Shown: positions 56,799-64,000 of the stretch, piece by piece
Layout of the letters: each line of letters begins with the position of its first letter
Numbering within the stretch: the stretch's first letter is position 1
NCBI GenBank assembly: GCA_963785155.1
Contig: CAWAUB010000007.1
Span: 248,001 to 312,000 of the forward strand
Length of the DNA: 64,000 nucleotides
Reading direction: 5' to 3'
Source: DASUSH01 sp963785155
GTDB taxonomy: Bacteria; Actinomycetota; Thermoleophilia; Solirubrobacterales; 70-9
Translations under genes and position numbers: made by a program
Notes under the pieces: generated by a model
Databases searched by the model: none
The model's input: the letters and a program-made list of their open reading frames with translations, nothing else
Told to the model about the DNA's origin: nothing

Positions 56799-58230
56799 GA
56801 CAGTCGTTCCGGTCGTCGAGCGGTTCATCGACGACTGCGAGACCCCGGTCTCCGCGTTCCTCAAGCTACGGGCCGATCCGGAGATCGGCGGCGGGCCGTC
56901 GTTCTTGCTCGAGTCCGCGGAGCAGGGCCGTTTTGGCCGGTACTCGTTCCTTGGCTTCCGCCCGCATGCCCTGATCCGCTGGGCGGAGGGCCGGCTCACG
57001 CTCACCGAGGGCGGCGAGACGACCGAGTCCGAGGAAGAGGACCCCTATGGGGCCGTCGCCCGCCTGCTCGACCGCTACCCGCTCGCCGGTCGCGAGGGCC
57101 TGCCGCCGTTCGCCGGCGGCGCGGTTGGCATCTTCGGCTACGACCTCGTCCGCACGGTCGAGGACCTGGGGCCGCCCAATCCAGACCCGCTCGGGCTACC
57201 GGACCTGGCGCTGATGGTCTGCGAGGTGATGCTCGCCTTCGACCACCTGAAGCACGAGTTGACCGTGATCGCGTTCGACTTCAGCGGCGGTGAGGGTGAG
57301 GAGGCGGCGCGAGCGACGATCGCATCCGTCCGTGCTGCGCTTGCCCGGGCCGTTCCCGTCGCCGAGGCGAGCGAGCCACGCGAGGTAGCCGAGTTCGAGT
57401 CGAACATGACGCGCGAGGAGTTCGAGTCCAACGTCGCGCGGATCGTCGAGTACGTGCACGCCGGCGACGCGTTTCAGGTGGTGCCCTCGCAGCGCTTCTC
57501 GGCCCCAGCTCCGGTCGAGGCGTTCTCCGTCTACCGCGGCCTGCGCACGATCAACCCCTCGCCGTACATGTACTACCTGGAGTTCGGCGACTTCCAGATC
57601 GCCGGCGCCTCGCCGGAGTCGCTGGTGAAGGTCACCGACGGAACCGTCGAGACCCGTCCGATCGCCGGCACCTATCCGCGCGGCGCGAGCGAGGAGGAGG
57701 ACACCCGCAACGCGAAGGAGCTCCTGGAGGACCCGAAGGAGCGCGCCGAGCACGTGATGCTCGTCGACCTCGGCCGCAACGACCTCGGCCGCGTCTCCGA
57801 ATACGGGACCGTCCAGGTCGAGGAGTTCATGCAGGTCGAGGCCTACTCGCACGTCTTCCACATCGTCAGCCGCGTCACCGGCAAGCTCCGCGAGGGGACG
57901 AGCGCGCTCGACGCGTTGCGGTCGGTGCTCCCCGCCGGAACGCTCTCCGGGGCGCCGAAGGTCCGGGCGATGGAGATCATCGACGAGCTGGAGCCCCACA
58001 AGCGCGGCTCATACGGCGGGGCGATCGGATACGCCGGCTTCGACGGCGACCTCGACACGGCGATCCACATCCGCACCGTCGTCGTCAAGGACGGGAAGGT
58101 CCACGTCCAGGCCGGCGGCGGGACGGTCGCCGACGCGAAGCCGGACTACGAGTACCGCGAGTCGCTCGCCAAGGCCGAGGCCGTCTTCAGCGCGATCAGG
58201 CTCGCCGCCGAGCAGCCGGGCTGGGCGTAG
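56782..58230 (+). CDS. trpE: Anthranilate synthase component I
   Basis: A 482-residue chorismate-utilising enzyme. The N-terminal regulatory domain contains a FLLES-type segment (Trp feedback site region, about 40-46). The catalytic domain has PSPYMYYLEFGDFQIAGASPE, RPIAGTYPRG, ELLEDPKERAEHVMLVDLGRNDLGRV and GTLSGAPKVRAMEIIDELE. It pairs with TrpG, 2 nt downstream. It is TrpE rather than PabB by context and the amidotransferase pair. Confidence 0.95.
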   Translation: MSVAAETVVPVVERFIDDCETPVSAFLKLRADPEIGGGPSFLLESAEQGRFGRYSFLGFRPHALIRWAEGRLTLTEGGETTESEEEDPYGAVARLLDRYPLAGREGLPPFAGGAVGIFGYDLVRTVEDLGPPNPDPLGLPDLALMVCEVMLAFDHLKHELTVIAFDFSGGEGEEAARATIASVRAALARAVPVAEASEPREVAEFESNMTREEFESNVARIVEYVHAGDAFQVVPSQRFSAPAPVEAFSVYRGLRTINPSPYMYYLEFGDFQIAGASPESLVKVTDGTVETRPIAGTYPRGASEEEDTRNAKELLEDPKERAEHVMLVDLGRNDLGRVSEYGTVQVEEFMQVEAYSHVFHIVSRVTGKLREGTSALDALRSVLPAGTLSGAPKVRAMEIIDELEPHKRGSYGGAIGYAGFDGDLDTAIHIRTVVVKDGKVHVQAGGGTVADAKPDYEYRESLAKAEAVFSAIRLAAEQPGWA

Positions 58231-58232
58231 CG

Positions 58233-58793
58233 ATGCGGGTTCTCGTCATCGACAACTACGACAGCTTCACCTACAACCTCGTCCAGTTCCTGGGCGAGCT
58301 GGGCGCGGAGATCGACGTCGTCCGCAACGACAAGGCGGAGGTCGGCGAGCTCCTGGAACGCGGCGCCGAAAGGCTCGTGATCTCGCCCGGCCCGTGCACG
58401 CCGGCGGACGCCGGCATCTCGATCGAGGCCTCGCGCGCCTTCCCCGAGGCCGGCGTCCCGACGCTCGGCGTCTGCCTCGGCCACCAGTCGATGGTCGAGG
58501 CGTTCGGCGGCCGAACGATCCGCGGCGAGCCCATCCACGGCAAGGACGCCGACGTCGAGCACGATGGCACCGGCATCTACGCCGGACTGCCGAACCCCCT
58601 GCGCGCCGGCCGTTACCACTCGCTCGTCGCCGACCCCGAGCTGCCCGAAGAGCTCGAGCGCACCGCGACCTTCCGAGACGTGGTCATGGGGGTGCGCCAC
58701 CGTTCGCTGCCGGCTGAGGGCGTGCAGTTCCACCCCGAGTCGGTGCTGACGCCGGAAGGTATGGCGTTGCTCGCGAACTTTCTGAAGGACTGA
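58233..58793 (+). CDS. trpG: Anthranilate synthase component II (glutamine amidotransferase)
   Basis: A 186-residue class I amidotransferase supplying ammonia to TrpE. The catalytic triad is C81 (GVCLGHQS), H167 and E169 (VQFHPES). The N-terminal MRVLVIDNYDSFTYNLVQFLGELG is typical for TrpG/PabA, and the subunit may serve both. Confidence 0.95.
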   Translation: MRVLVIDNYDSFTYNLVQFLGELGAEIDVVRNDKAEVGELLERGAERLVISPGPCTPADAGISIEASRAFPEAGVPTLGVCLGHQSMVEAFGGRTIRGEPIHGKDADVEHDGTGIYAGLPNPLRAGRYHSLVADPELPEELERTATFRDVVMGVRHRSLPAEGVQFHPESVLTPEGMALLANFLKD

Positions 58794-58930
58794 GACAACT
58801 GCGCACGTAGGGGGCGCGGGAGGGGAGAGAAAGGTCCCTCTGTCGACTTTGTCTCCATATCGGAGACTTTCTCGACAAGACCTCGCTCGATCGGGCAATT
58901 CTTGCGTTCGCAGCGACTCGGCACGCGATC

Positions 58931-59711
58931 GTGACCACGTCGGAGCTCGAGGCGCTTGGCCTGGGACGTGGCGGTGTGTCAAAGCGCGTTCGGTCCCATT
59001 CCCTTTATCGCCTCTACCGCGGTGTCTATTCGGTGATCCCGCCGGCGCTGCTCACCATCGAGGCCCACTGGCTCGCCGCCGTACGCGCGTGCGGGCCCGG
59101 TGCCGCCTTGTGGCGACGGACCGCAGCGGCGCATCTCGGCGATGCGTCCTCAATCCAGCGGACCGATAGAGATCATCGTCCCGTCGACCAACGGCCGAGC
59201 CCATCGCCCCGGCCTACTCATCCACCGTTCCACGAGCCTCGTCCCTGCTGACGTCACCGAAGTTGACGGCATCCCGACCACCACTCCGCGCCGGACGATC
59301 GCCGACCTCCGTCGCATCCTGCCGCCCGACCACCTGCGCGCCGTGATCAAGCGCGCCGAGAAGCTCCGCATCGACATCGGCCCGCAGCCGGAGTACCAAC
59401 CGGACCGAACCCGCAACGAGCTCGAGGCGCGCATGCTCCAGATCTGCGCCGACGCCGGCCTGCCGGCCCCCGAGGTAAATGCCTGGGTCGGTCCCTACGA
59501 GGTCGACTTCCTCTGGCGCGAACAGCGCCTGATCGTCGAAACCGACGGCTGGGAGACCCATGGGACGCGAACCGCCTTCGAGGACGATCGCGAGCGCGAC
59601 CGTTTCCTCACGCTCGAAGGCTTCCGCGTCACGCGCTTCACCCACACTCAGATTTACCGCGATCCCACCGTCCCAACCTCTCTACAAGCGCTGTTGTTCG
59701 CTTCTTCCTGA
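58931..59711 (+). CDS. AbiEi-like winged-helix / DUF559 nuclease-fold protein, one frameshift
   Basis: The first frame gives an N-terminal winged-helix region like AbiEi antitoxins (TSELEALGLGRGGVSKRV, LYRLYRGVYSV). Near 59145 the frame shifts into the C-terminal part, which ends with the DUF559 PD-(D/E)XK-like core (VGPYEVDFLWREQRLIVETDGWETHG). Coding-like sequence extends upstream to about 58862 (FLDKTSLDRAILAFAATRHAIV) without a canonical start. Such proteins are common singletons in actinobacteria. It interrupts the trp cluster between trpG and trpD. Confidence 0.65.
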
Positions 59712-59783
59712 CCCCTTGCGCGCCCGCGCCGGGGGGTCTACGCTGGACCCAACCTGAATGGAGGCAGGGGAGAGGAGCGGACG

Positions 59784-60184
59784 ATGCGGAAGGGAATCCT
59801 GATTTGCGTCGCGACCGTGGCCTGCTGCGGCCTCGTTGCCGGCACCGCAACTGCCGGGAAGAGCAAGGTCTCAACCCAGGTCACCGTGGCGAACACCGGG
59901 GCCGGTGTCTACTCGGGAACAGTCTCGGCGAACAAGGGCTGTCACAAGAACCGGGACGTTTCCGTCTGGCACGACACCAACGGAAACGGTGTGATCGACG
60001 GCGAGCCGACCGATTTCAAGATCGGTGAAACCGAGAGCGACTCAAGGGCGACTTCGTCGTCGAGGGCAACCAGGCACCGCAGGGCGACAACATCATCGTG
60101 GAGGTCGCCAAGTCGAAGCGGGGAAAGAAGACGAGGTGTAAGGCCGGAACCGGCGACGCCACGTCGACGGGTGGCGCCACGTAG
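59784..60184 (+). CDS. Small secreted protein, one frameshift
   Basis: The signal peptide (1-24, ending GTATA) is followed by a beta-rich domain with VSTQVTVANTGAGVYSGTVSANKGCHKNRDVSVWHDTNGNGVIDG. Near 60042 one base seems lost; the other frame continues KGDFVVEGNQAPQGDNIIVEVAKSKRG and ends TSTGGAT. The corrected length is about 133 residues with two Cys (one in each part). It resembles small Ig-like secreted proteins; function unknown. AGGGGAGAGGAG precedes the start. Confidence 0.6.
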
Positions 60185-60230
60185 TTACGCGGCCGATCGC
60201 AGCGCGGCCGTGCGAAACTGCCGCGCTGCG

Positions 60231-61262
60231 ATGCCCAACGAAATCCTCACCCGCGCAATCGACGCCGTTGCCAGCGGCGAGCACCTGACGGCCGATCACG
60301 CCTCCGCGGTCCTCGACGAGATCATGGAGGGCCGCGCAAGCGAGGTGCAGACCGGTGCCTTCCTGATCGCGCTTCGAGCGAAGGGGGAGACGGTTCCGGA
60401 GTTGATCGGGTTGGCGCGGACGATGCGCCGTCTCGCGGCGCACGTGGAGACGGAGCGCGACGACCTCGTCGACACCGCGGGCACCGGTGGCGGCCCGTCG
60501 AGCTTCAACGTTTCGACCACCGCCGCGCTGGTTGCCGCCGGCGCGGGCTGCGCGGTCGCCAAGCACGGCAACCGCTCGGCGACCAGCCGCAGCGGGTCGG
60601 CTGACCTGCTCGAGGCGCTCGGTGTCAGCATCGAGCTCGACCCCGCCGGTATCGCCCGCTGCATCGAGGAGGTCGGCTTCGGCTTCATGTTCGCCCCTCG
60701 CCACCACGCGGCGATGAAGCACGTCGTCCCCGTCCGCAAGGAGCTCGGCGTGCGCACGATCTTCAACTTCCTCGGACCGCTGACCAACCCGGCCGGAGCC
60801 TCCCGTCAGCTGCTCGGCGTCTCGGACCGGCGTTACCAGGAGACGATCGCCGAAGCGCTCGCCGGCCTGGGCACCGAGCACGCGCTCATCGTCGCCGCCG
60901 AGGACGGGCTCGACGAGCTCAGCCTGGCGTCGAAGACCCGCGTGATCGAGGTCACGCCGAGCGGCACGGAGGAGTGGTTCACTGATCCCGCGGACCTCGG
61001 CCTGGCGCAGGCGGGCCTGGAGACTGTCGCCGGTGGCTCGCCCGAGGACAACGCCGGGGTGACCCGAGCGGTCCTCGCCGGCGAGCCCGGCCCGGCCCGC
61101 GACCTGGTCGCGCTGAACGCCGGTGCCGCGATCTTCGTTGGCGCGGGCGCCCCCGACCTCGAAGCGGGCATCTCCAGGGCATTCGAGGCGATCGACTCCG
61201 GAGGCGCGAGCGACGTGCTCGAGCGCCTCGTCGCTCTCAGCTCTGAGCTCGCCTCCAGCTAG
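60231..61262 (+). CDS. trpD: Anthranilate phosphoribosyltransferase
   Basis: A 343-residue enzyme joining anthranilate and PRPP. Motifs: DTAGTGGGPSSFNVSTTAALVAAGAG (PRPP loop), KHGNRSATSRSGSADLLEALG, FMFAPRHHAAMKHVVPVRKELGVRTIFNFLGPLTNPA. The start at ATG 60231 is chosen because it gives the standard N-terminus; the longer reading overlaps the small secreted gene. trpC follows after 10 nt. Confidence 0.96.
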   Translation: MPNEILTRAIDAVASGEHLTADHASAVLDEIMEGRASEVQTGAFLIALRAKGETVPELIGLARTMRRLAAHVETERDDLVDTAGTGGGPSSFNVSTTAALVAAGAGCAVAKHGNRSATSRSGSADLLEALGVSIELDPAGIARCIEEVGFGFMFAPRHHAAMKHVVPVRKELGVRTIFNFLGPLTNPAGASRQLLGVSDRRYQETIAEALAGLGTEHALIVAAEDGLDELSLASKTRVIEVTPSGTEEWFTDPADLGLAQAGLETVAGGSPEDNAGVTRAVLAGEPGPARDLVALNAGAAIFVGAGAPDLEAGISRAFEAIDSGGASDVLERLVALSSELASS

Positions 61263-61272
61263 CCTTCCGCCG

Positions 61273-62076
61273 ATGACGACGCTGGACCATCTGGTCGCGG
61301 CGGCGCGCGACGGGGTGCGGAGGCGCAGCGCCGAGATTCCGCTCTCGCAACTCGAGGGCGAGCTCTCCGTGCGCGGCGACGACCGGCCGTTCAGCGAGGC
61401 CCTGGTGCGCCCCGGGCTGTCGCTGATCGCGGAGTTCAAGCGCAGCTCGCCGTCGGGCGGCGAGATTCGACCGGGCGCCGAGGTCGCCGATGTCGTCTCC
61501 GCGTATGAGCGCGGCGGCGCGGCGGCGCTCTCGATCCTGACCGAGGAGGGCAGTTTCGGCGGATCACTCCCGGACGTTCGCGCTGCACAGGCCGCGAGCA
61601 GCCTGCCGATCCTGCGCAAGGACTTCATCGTCGAGGCCTACCAGCTCGTCGAGGCGGCCGTCTACGGAGCCGACGCGGTGCTCCTGATCGTCGCGGCGCT
61701 CTCCGACGAGGATCTGCGCCTGCTCCACGACGAGGCCCGCGCGCTCGACCTCGACACCCTGGTCGAGGTCCACGACGAGGAGGACCTGGAGCGCGCACTC
61801 GAGGTTGGCTGCGACGTGATCGGGATCAACAACCGCAACCTGCGCGACCTGAGCGTCAATTTGGAGACCACGCCGGAGTTGCTCACCGACGTCCCCGCCG
61901 GCAAGACCGTGGTCGCCGAGTCCGGGTACACCACCCGCGACCAGTTCGACGAGCTCGAGCGGATCGGGGTCGACGCCGTCCTCGCCGGCGAGACGCTGAT
62001 GCGGGCCGACGATCCCGAGGCGGCCGTTCGCGCTCTGACTGCGGGCGAAGAGATCACCCGCGAGCACCTTCTTTAG
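61273..62076 (+). CDS. trpC: Indole-3-glycerol-phosphate synthase
   Basis: A 267-residue TIM barrel with IAEFKRSSPSGG (catalytic Lys), SILTEEGSFGGSL, LRKDFIVEAYQL, LVEVHDEEDLERAL, IGINNRNLRDLSVNLE and VAESGYTTRDQ, all IGPS signatures. It is the fourth step after TrpF. It follows trpD closely and is monofunctional. Confidence 0.96.
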   Translation: MTTLDHLVAAARDGVRRRSAEIPLSQLEGELSVRGDDRPFSEALVRPGLSLIAEFKRSSPSGGEIRPGAEVADVVSAYERGGAAALSILTEEGSFGGSLPDVRAAQAASSLPILRKDFIVEAYQLVEAAVYGADAVLLIVAALSDEDLRLLHDEARALDLDTLVEVHDEEDLERALEVGCDVIGINNRNLRDLSVNLETTPELLTDVPAGKTVVAESGYTTRDQFDELERIGVDAVLAGETLMRADDPEAAVRALTAGEEITREHLL

Positions 62077-62138
62077 CTTTACCGACTCTTTTCAATTGGC
62101 TTACCGGCGGTTCACGGCTACGGGCTTTTCTCCCAGTC

Positions 62139-63329
62139 ATGAATCTTCTGAGCAGGACCTTCAAGCACCCGTTCACCGCCGCCCTCCTCGGTGGCCTCAT
62201 GACCGCCGCCGCCTTCCTGATCGCGCTCGGCGCGGGCTGGGTGGGTGACGAGGAGGCCAGCGCGGGCCCGGCGCTCCCCTCGCTCCCCGCTGCCGCCTCG
62301 AGCAATCCCGGCGAGCGCAGCGCCGTCAACCGCATCTACGAGGAGACCAACGACGGTGTCGTCTACATCGAGGCCGACGGAGTCAGCGATCCGCAGCAGG
62401 AGCTGAGCCCGTTCGGCGGCGAGTCGCAGGGAACCGCGACCGGCTCCGGCTTCGTCCTCGACGAGGAGGGCCACGTGCTGACCAACGCCCACGTCGTTGA
62501 AGGTGCGGACTCCGTCCGCGTCACGATCGGCGAGGACGGCGACCCCGTCGAAGCCGAGGTCGTCGGCGCCGACCCCTCGACCGACCTTGCTCTGCTCGAC
62601 GCTCAGGCCGACTCCTCGCAGCTCGAGCCGCTGCCCCTGGGCGAGTCCGAGGACCTCGTCGTCGGTGACCCCGTCGTGGCGATCGGCAACCCGCTCGGGC
62701 TGGACCACTCCGCGACCGCCGGGATCGTCTCCGCGCTTGGCCGCACGATCGACTCCCCGAACGGCTTCTCGATCACCAACGCGATCCAGACCGACGCGCC
62801 GATCAACCCCGGCAACTCGGGCGGTCCGCTGATCAACGGCGCCGGCGAGGTGATCGGGATCAACTCCCAGATCGCGACCGCCGGCGGCCAGGGCTCGATC
62901 GGGATCGGCTTCGCCGTCCCCGCCGAGACCGCCAGTGAGGTCATCGACGACCTGCTCGACGACGGCGAGGTGAGCCAGGCATTCCTCGGACTCACCGGCG
63001 CCGACATCACCCCTGAGGCGACCGAGGTCCTCGACCTCCCGGTCGACGAAGGCGTCCTCGTCCAGGACATCGTCCCGAACGGTCCCGCCGACGAGGCCGG
63101 GATCGAGGCCGGCACCGCCCAGGCGGAGATCGGCCCCGGCCAGGTCCGGATCGGCGGCGACATCATCGTCGAGGTCGACGGCGAGTCCATCGACTCGATG
63201 GAGGACGTGATCGCAGCCGTCGAGGAGCGCGAGCCGGGCGACAGCCTCGAGCTGACGGTCCTCCACGAGGGCGACGAGGAGACGGTCACCGCCGAACTGG
63301 CGGACCGGCCGGAGCAGGCGACCCCGTAG
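62139..63329 (+). CDS. HtrA/DegP-like trypsin-type serine protease with PDZ domain
   Basis: A 396-residue membrane-anchored S1C protease: transmembrane anchor (about 12-33), extracytoplasmic protease domain with catalytic H118 (TNAHVV), D149 (DPSTDLAL) and S227 (PINPGNSGGP), and a C-terminal PDZ domain (about 280-385). It acts in envelope protein quality control. It sits inside the trp cluster between trpC and trpF. Its 62 nt leader has no recognised regulatory motif. Confidence 0.93.
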   Translation: MNLLSRTFKHPFTAALLGGLMTAAAFLIALGAGWVGDEEASAGPALPSLPAAASSNPGERSAVNRIYEETNDGVVYIEADGVSDPQQELSPFGGESQGTATGSGFVLDEEGHVLTNAHVVEGADSVRVTIGEDGDPVEAEVVGADPSTDLALLDAQADSSQLEPLPLGESEDLVVGDPVVAIGNPLGLDHSATAGIVSALGRTIDSPNGFSITNAIQTDAPINPGNSGGPLINGAGEVIGINSQIATAGGQGSIGIGFAVPAETASEVIDDLLDDGEVSQAFLGLTGADITPEATEVLDLPVDEGVLVQDIVPNGPADEAGIEAGTAQAEIGPGQVRIGGDIIVEVDGESIDSMEDVIAAVEEREPGDSLELTVLHEGDEETVTAELADRPEQATP

Positions 63330-63364
63330 TTCGCGCCGCCGTTAGTTCCTAAGCTGGACCCGCG

Positions 63365-64000
63365 ATGCGGGTCAAGATCTGCGGCAACACGAATCTCGAC
63401 GATGCACGGGCGGCCGTGGAGCTCGGCGCGTGGGCGATCGGGCTGATCCATCACCCCGAGAGCCCGCGCTACGTCGAGCCCGCCGTCGCCGCGGAGATCG
63501 GCGCCGCGCTCAAGCGCCGTGTCGAGGTCGCCGGCGTCTTCGTCGACTCGACGATGGACGAGATCGTCAAGGCCGCCGACGAGGAGCAGCTGACGATCCT
63601 GCAGCTCCACGGCGACCAGGGCCCGCAGTTCTGCCGCGAGGTCGCGCGCCGCACCGGCGCGAAGGTGATGAAGGCGTTCCGTGTACGGAGCAGGGCCGAG
63701 GCGCGGGGAGCCGAGGCATTCCGCACGGACTACCACCTCTTCGACGCGTACCACCCCGGGACCCCGGGCGGCACGGGGGAGAGCTTCGACTGGGAGCTCC
63801 TCGCCGGCCGGCGCTCGCAGATCCCCGCCCTGCTCGCCGGCGGGCTCACCCCCGAGAACGTGGGCGAGGCGATCCGCACCGGCCATCCCTGGGGCGTCGA
63901 CGTCGTCAGCGGCGTCGAGGCAGAGCCCGGGCGCAAGGATCACGAAAAGCTCGCCGCCTTCTTCGAGGCGGTCCGCGCAACGACCGAGACTCCGGCGACG
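63365..64000 (+). CDS. trpF: Phosphoribosylanthranilate isomerase, 3' end outside window
   Basis: The first 212 codons are visible. KICGNTNLDDARAAVELGAWAIGLI has the catalytic Cys, followed by VGVFVD-like VAGVFVDSTMDEI, LQLHGDQ and LLAGGLTPENVGEAI, then VDVVSGVEAEPGRKDHEKL near the usual C-terminus. Only a few residues are missing. A downstream trpB is expected but not seen. Confidence 0.93.
   Translation, partial: MRVKICGNTNLDDARAAVELGAWAIGLIHHPESPRYVEPAVAAEIGAALKRRVEVAGVFVDSTMDEIVKAADEEQLTILQLHGDQGPQFCREVARRTGAKVMKAFRVRSRAEARGAEAFRTDYHLFDAYHPGTPGGTGESFDWELLAGRRSQIPALLAGGLTPENVGEAIRTGHPWGVDVVSGVEAEPGRKDHEKLAAFFEAVRATTETPAT

Noticed and set aside
58794..58930. trp attenuator or leader peptide after trpG
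   Set aside because: No Trp-codon run and no paired terminator/antiterminator hairpins; the region instead reads as the N-terminal extension of the DUF559-type protein.

Overview
The window is high-GC bacterial DNA with tightly packed genes, many 1-8 nt start/stop overlaps (GTGA, ATGA, TTGA, CTGA) and frequent GTG/TTG starts. Gene content and order (mreCD-mrdA-rodA-rng-rplU-rpmA-obgE, proB/proA/nadD/rsfS, hrcA-dnaJ-prmA, yqeY-phoH-ybeY-era), together with decapeptide-repeat secreted proteins and RTX-like C-termini, suggest a deep-branching actinobacterium. Class Thermoleophilia (Solirubrobacterales/Gaiellales) is my inference; no rRNA is present to prove it.

Layout. 1-3759: cell elongation genes (mreC end, mreD, mrdA, rodA). 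3771-6407: RNase E/G and ribosomal proteins L21 (with a long Lys/Ala tail) and L27. 6394-7989: ECF sigma factor, zinc-finger anti-sigma and an unknown protein. 8027-9334: obgE. 9374-19911: about 10.5 kb of large secreted proteins (GH36-type glycosidase, PHP/CehA-type hydrolase, two neutral-ceramidase-like proteins) lying between obgE and proB. 19969-24768: proline synthesis, gloA, nadD, rsfS and a coiled-coil protein; a 262 bp inverted-repeat element sits between proB and gloA. 24855-30893: accessory genes, including a PD-(D/E)XK nuclease ORF that reads in frame through a tRNA-Ala gene into a Phd-type antitoxin domain, plus cupin, AI-2E family permease and lysozyme-like genes. 31003-38986: leuS, acylphosphatase, comEA-comEC DNA uptake genes, holA, rpsT. 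39080-50889: murJ, lepA, a MaoC dehydratase pair, an FHA protein, hrcA-dnaJ-prmA, murI. 50905-53419: three tandem secreted decapeptide-repeat proteins on the minus strand. 53536-56163: yqeY-phoH-ybeY-era. 56187-64000: hisIE and a tryptophan cluster trpE-trpG-[DUF559]-[small secreted]-trpD-trpC-htrA-trpF, the last running off the end.

About a dozen genes, including the essential leuS, contain apparent single-base frameshifts, most of which look like +1 insertions. The density and the involvement of essential genes suggest assembly or sequencing indels rather than mass pseudogenisation, so several CDS entries are given as full spans with the shift positions noted. No insertion sequence, CRISPR array, rRNA or phage gene was seen. 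No unexplained gene-free stretch exceeds about 300 bp; the longest gap, 21058-21346, holds the inverted-repeat element.
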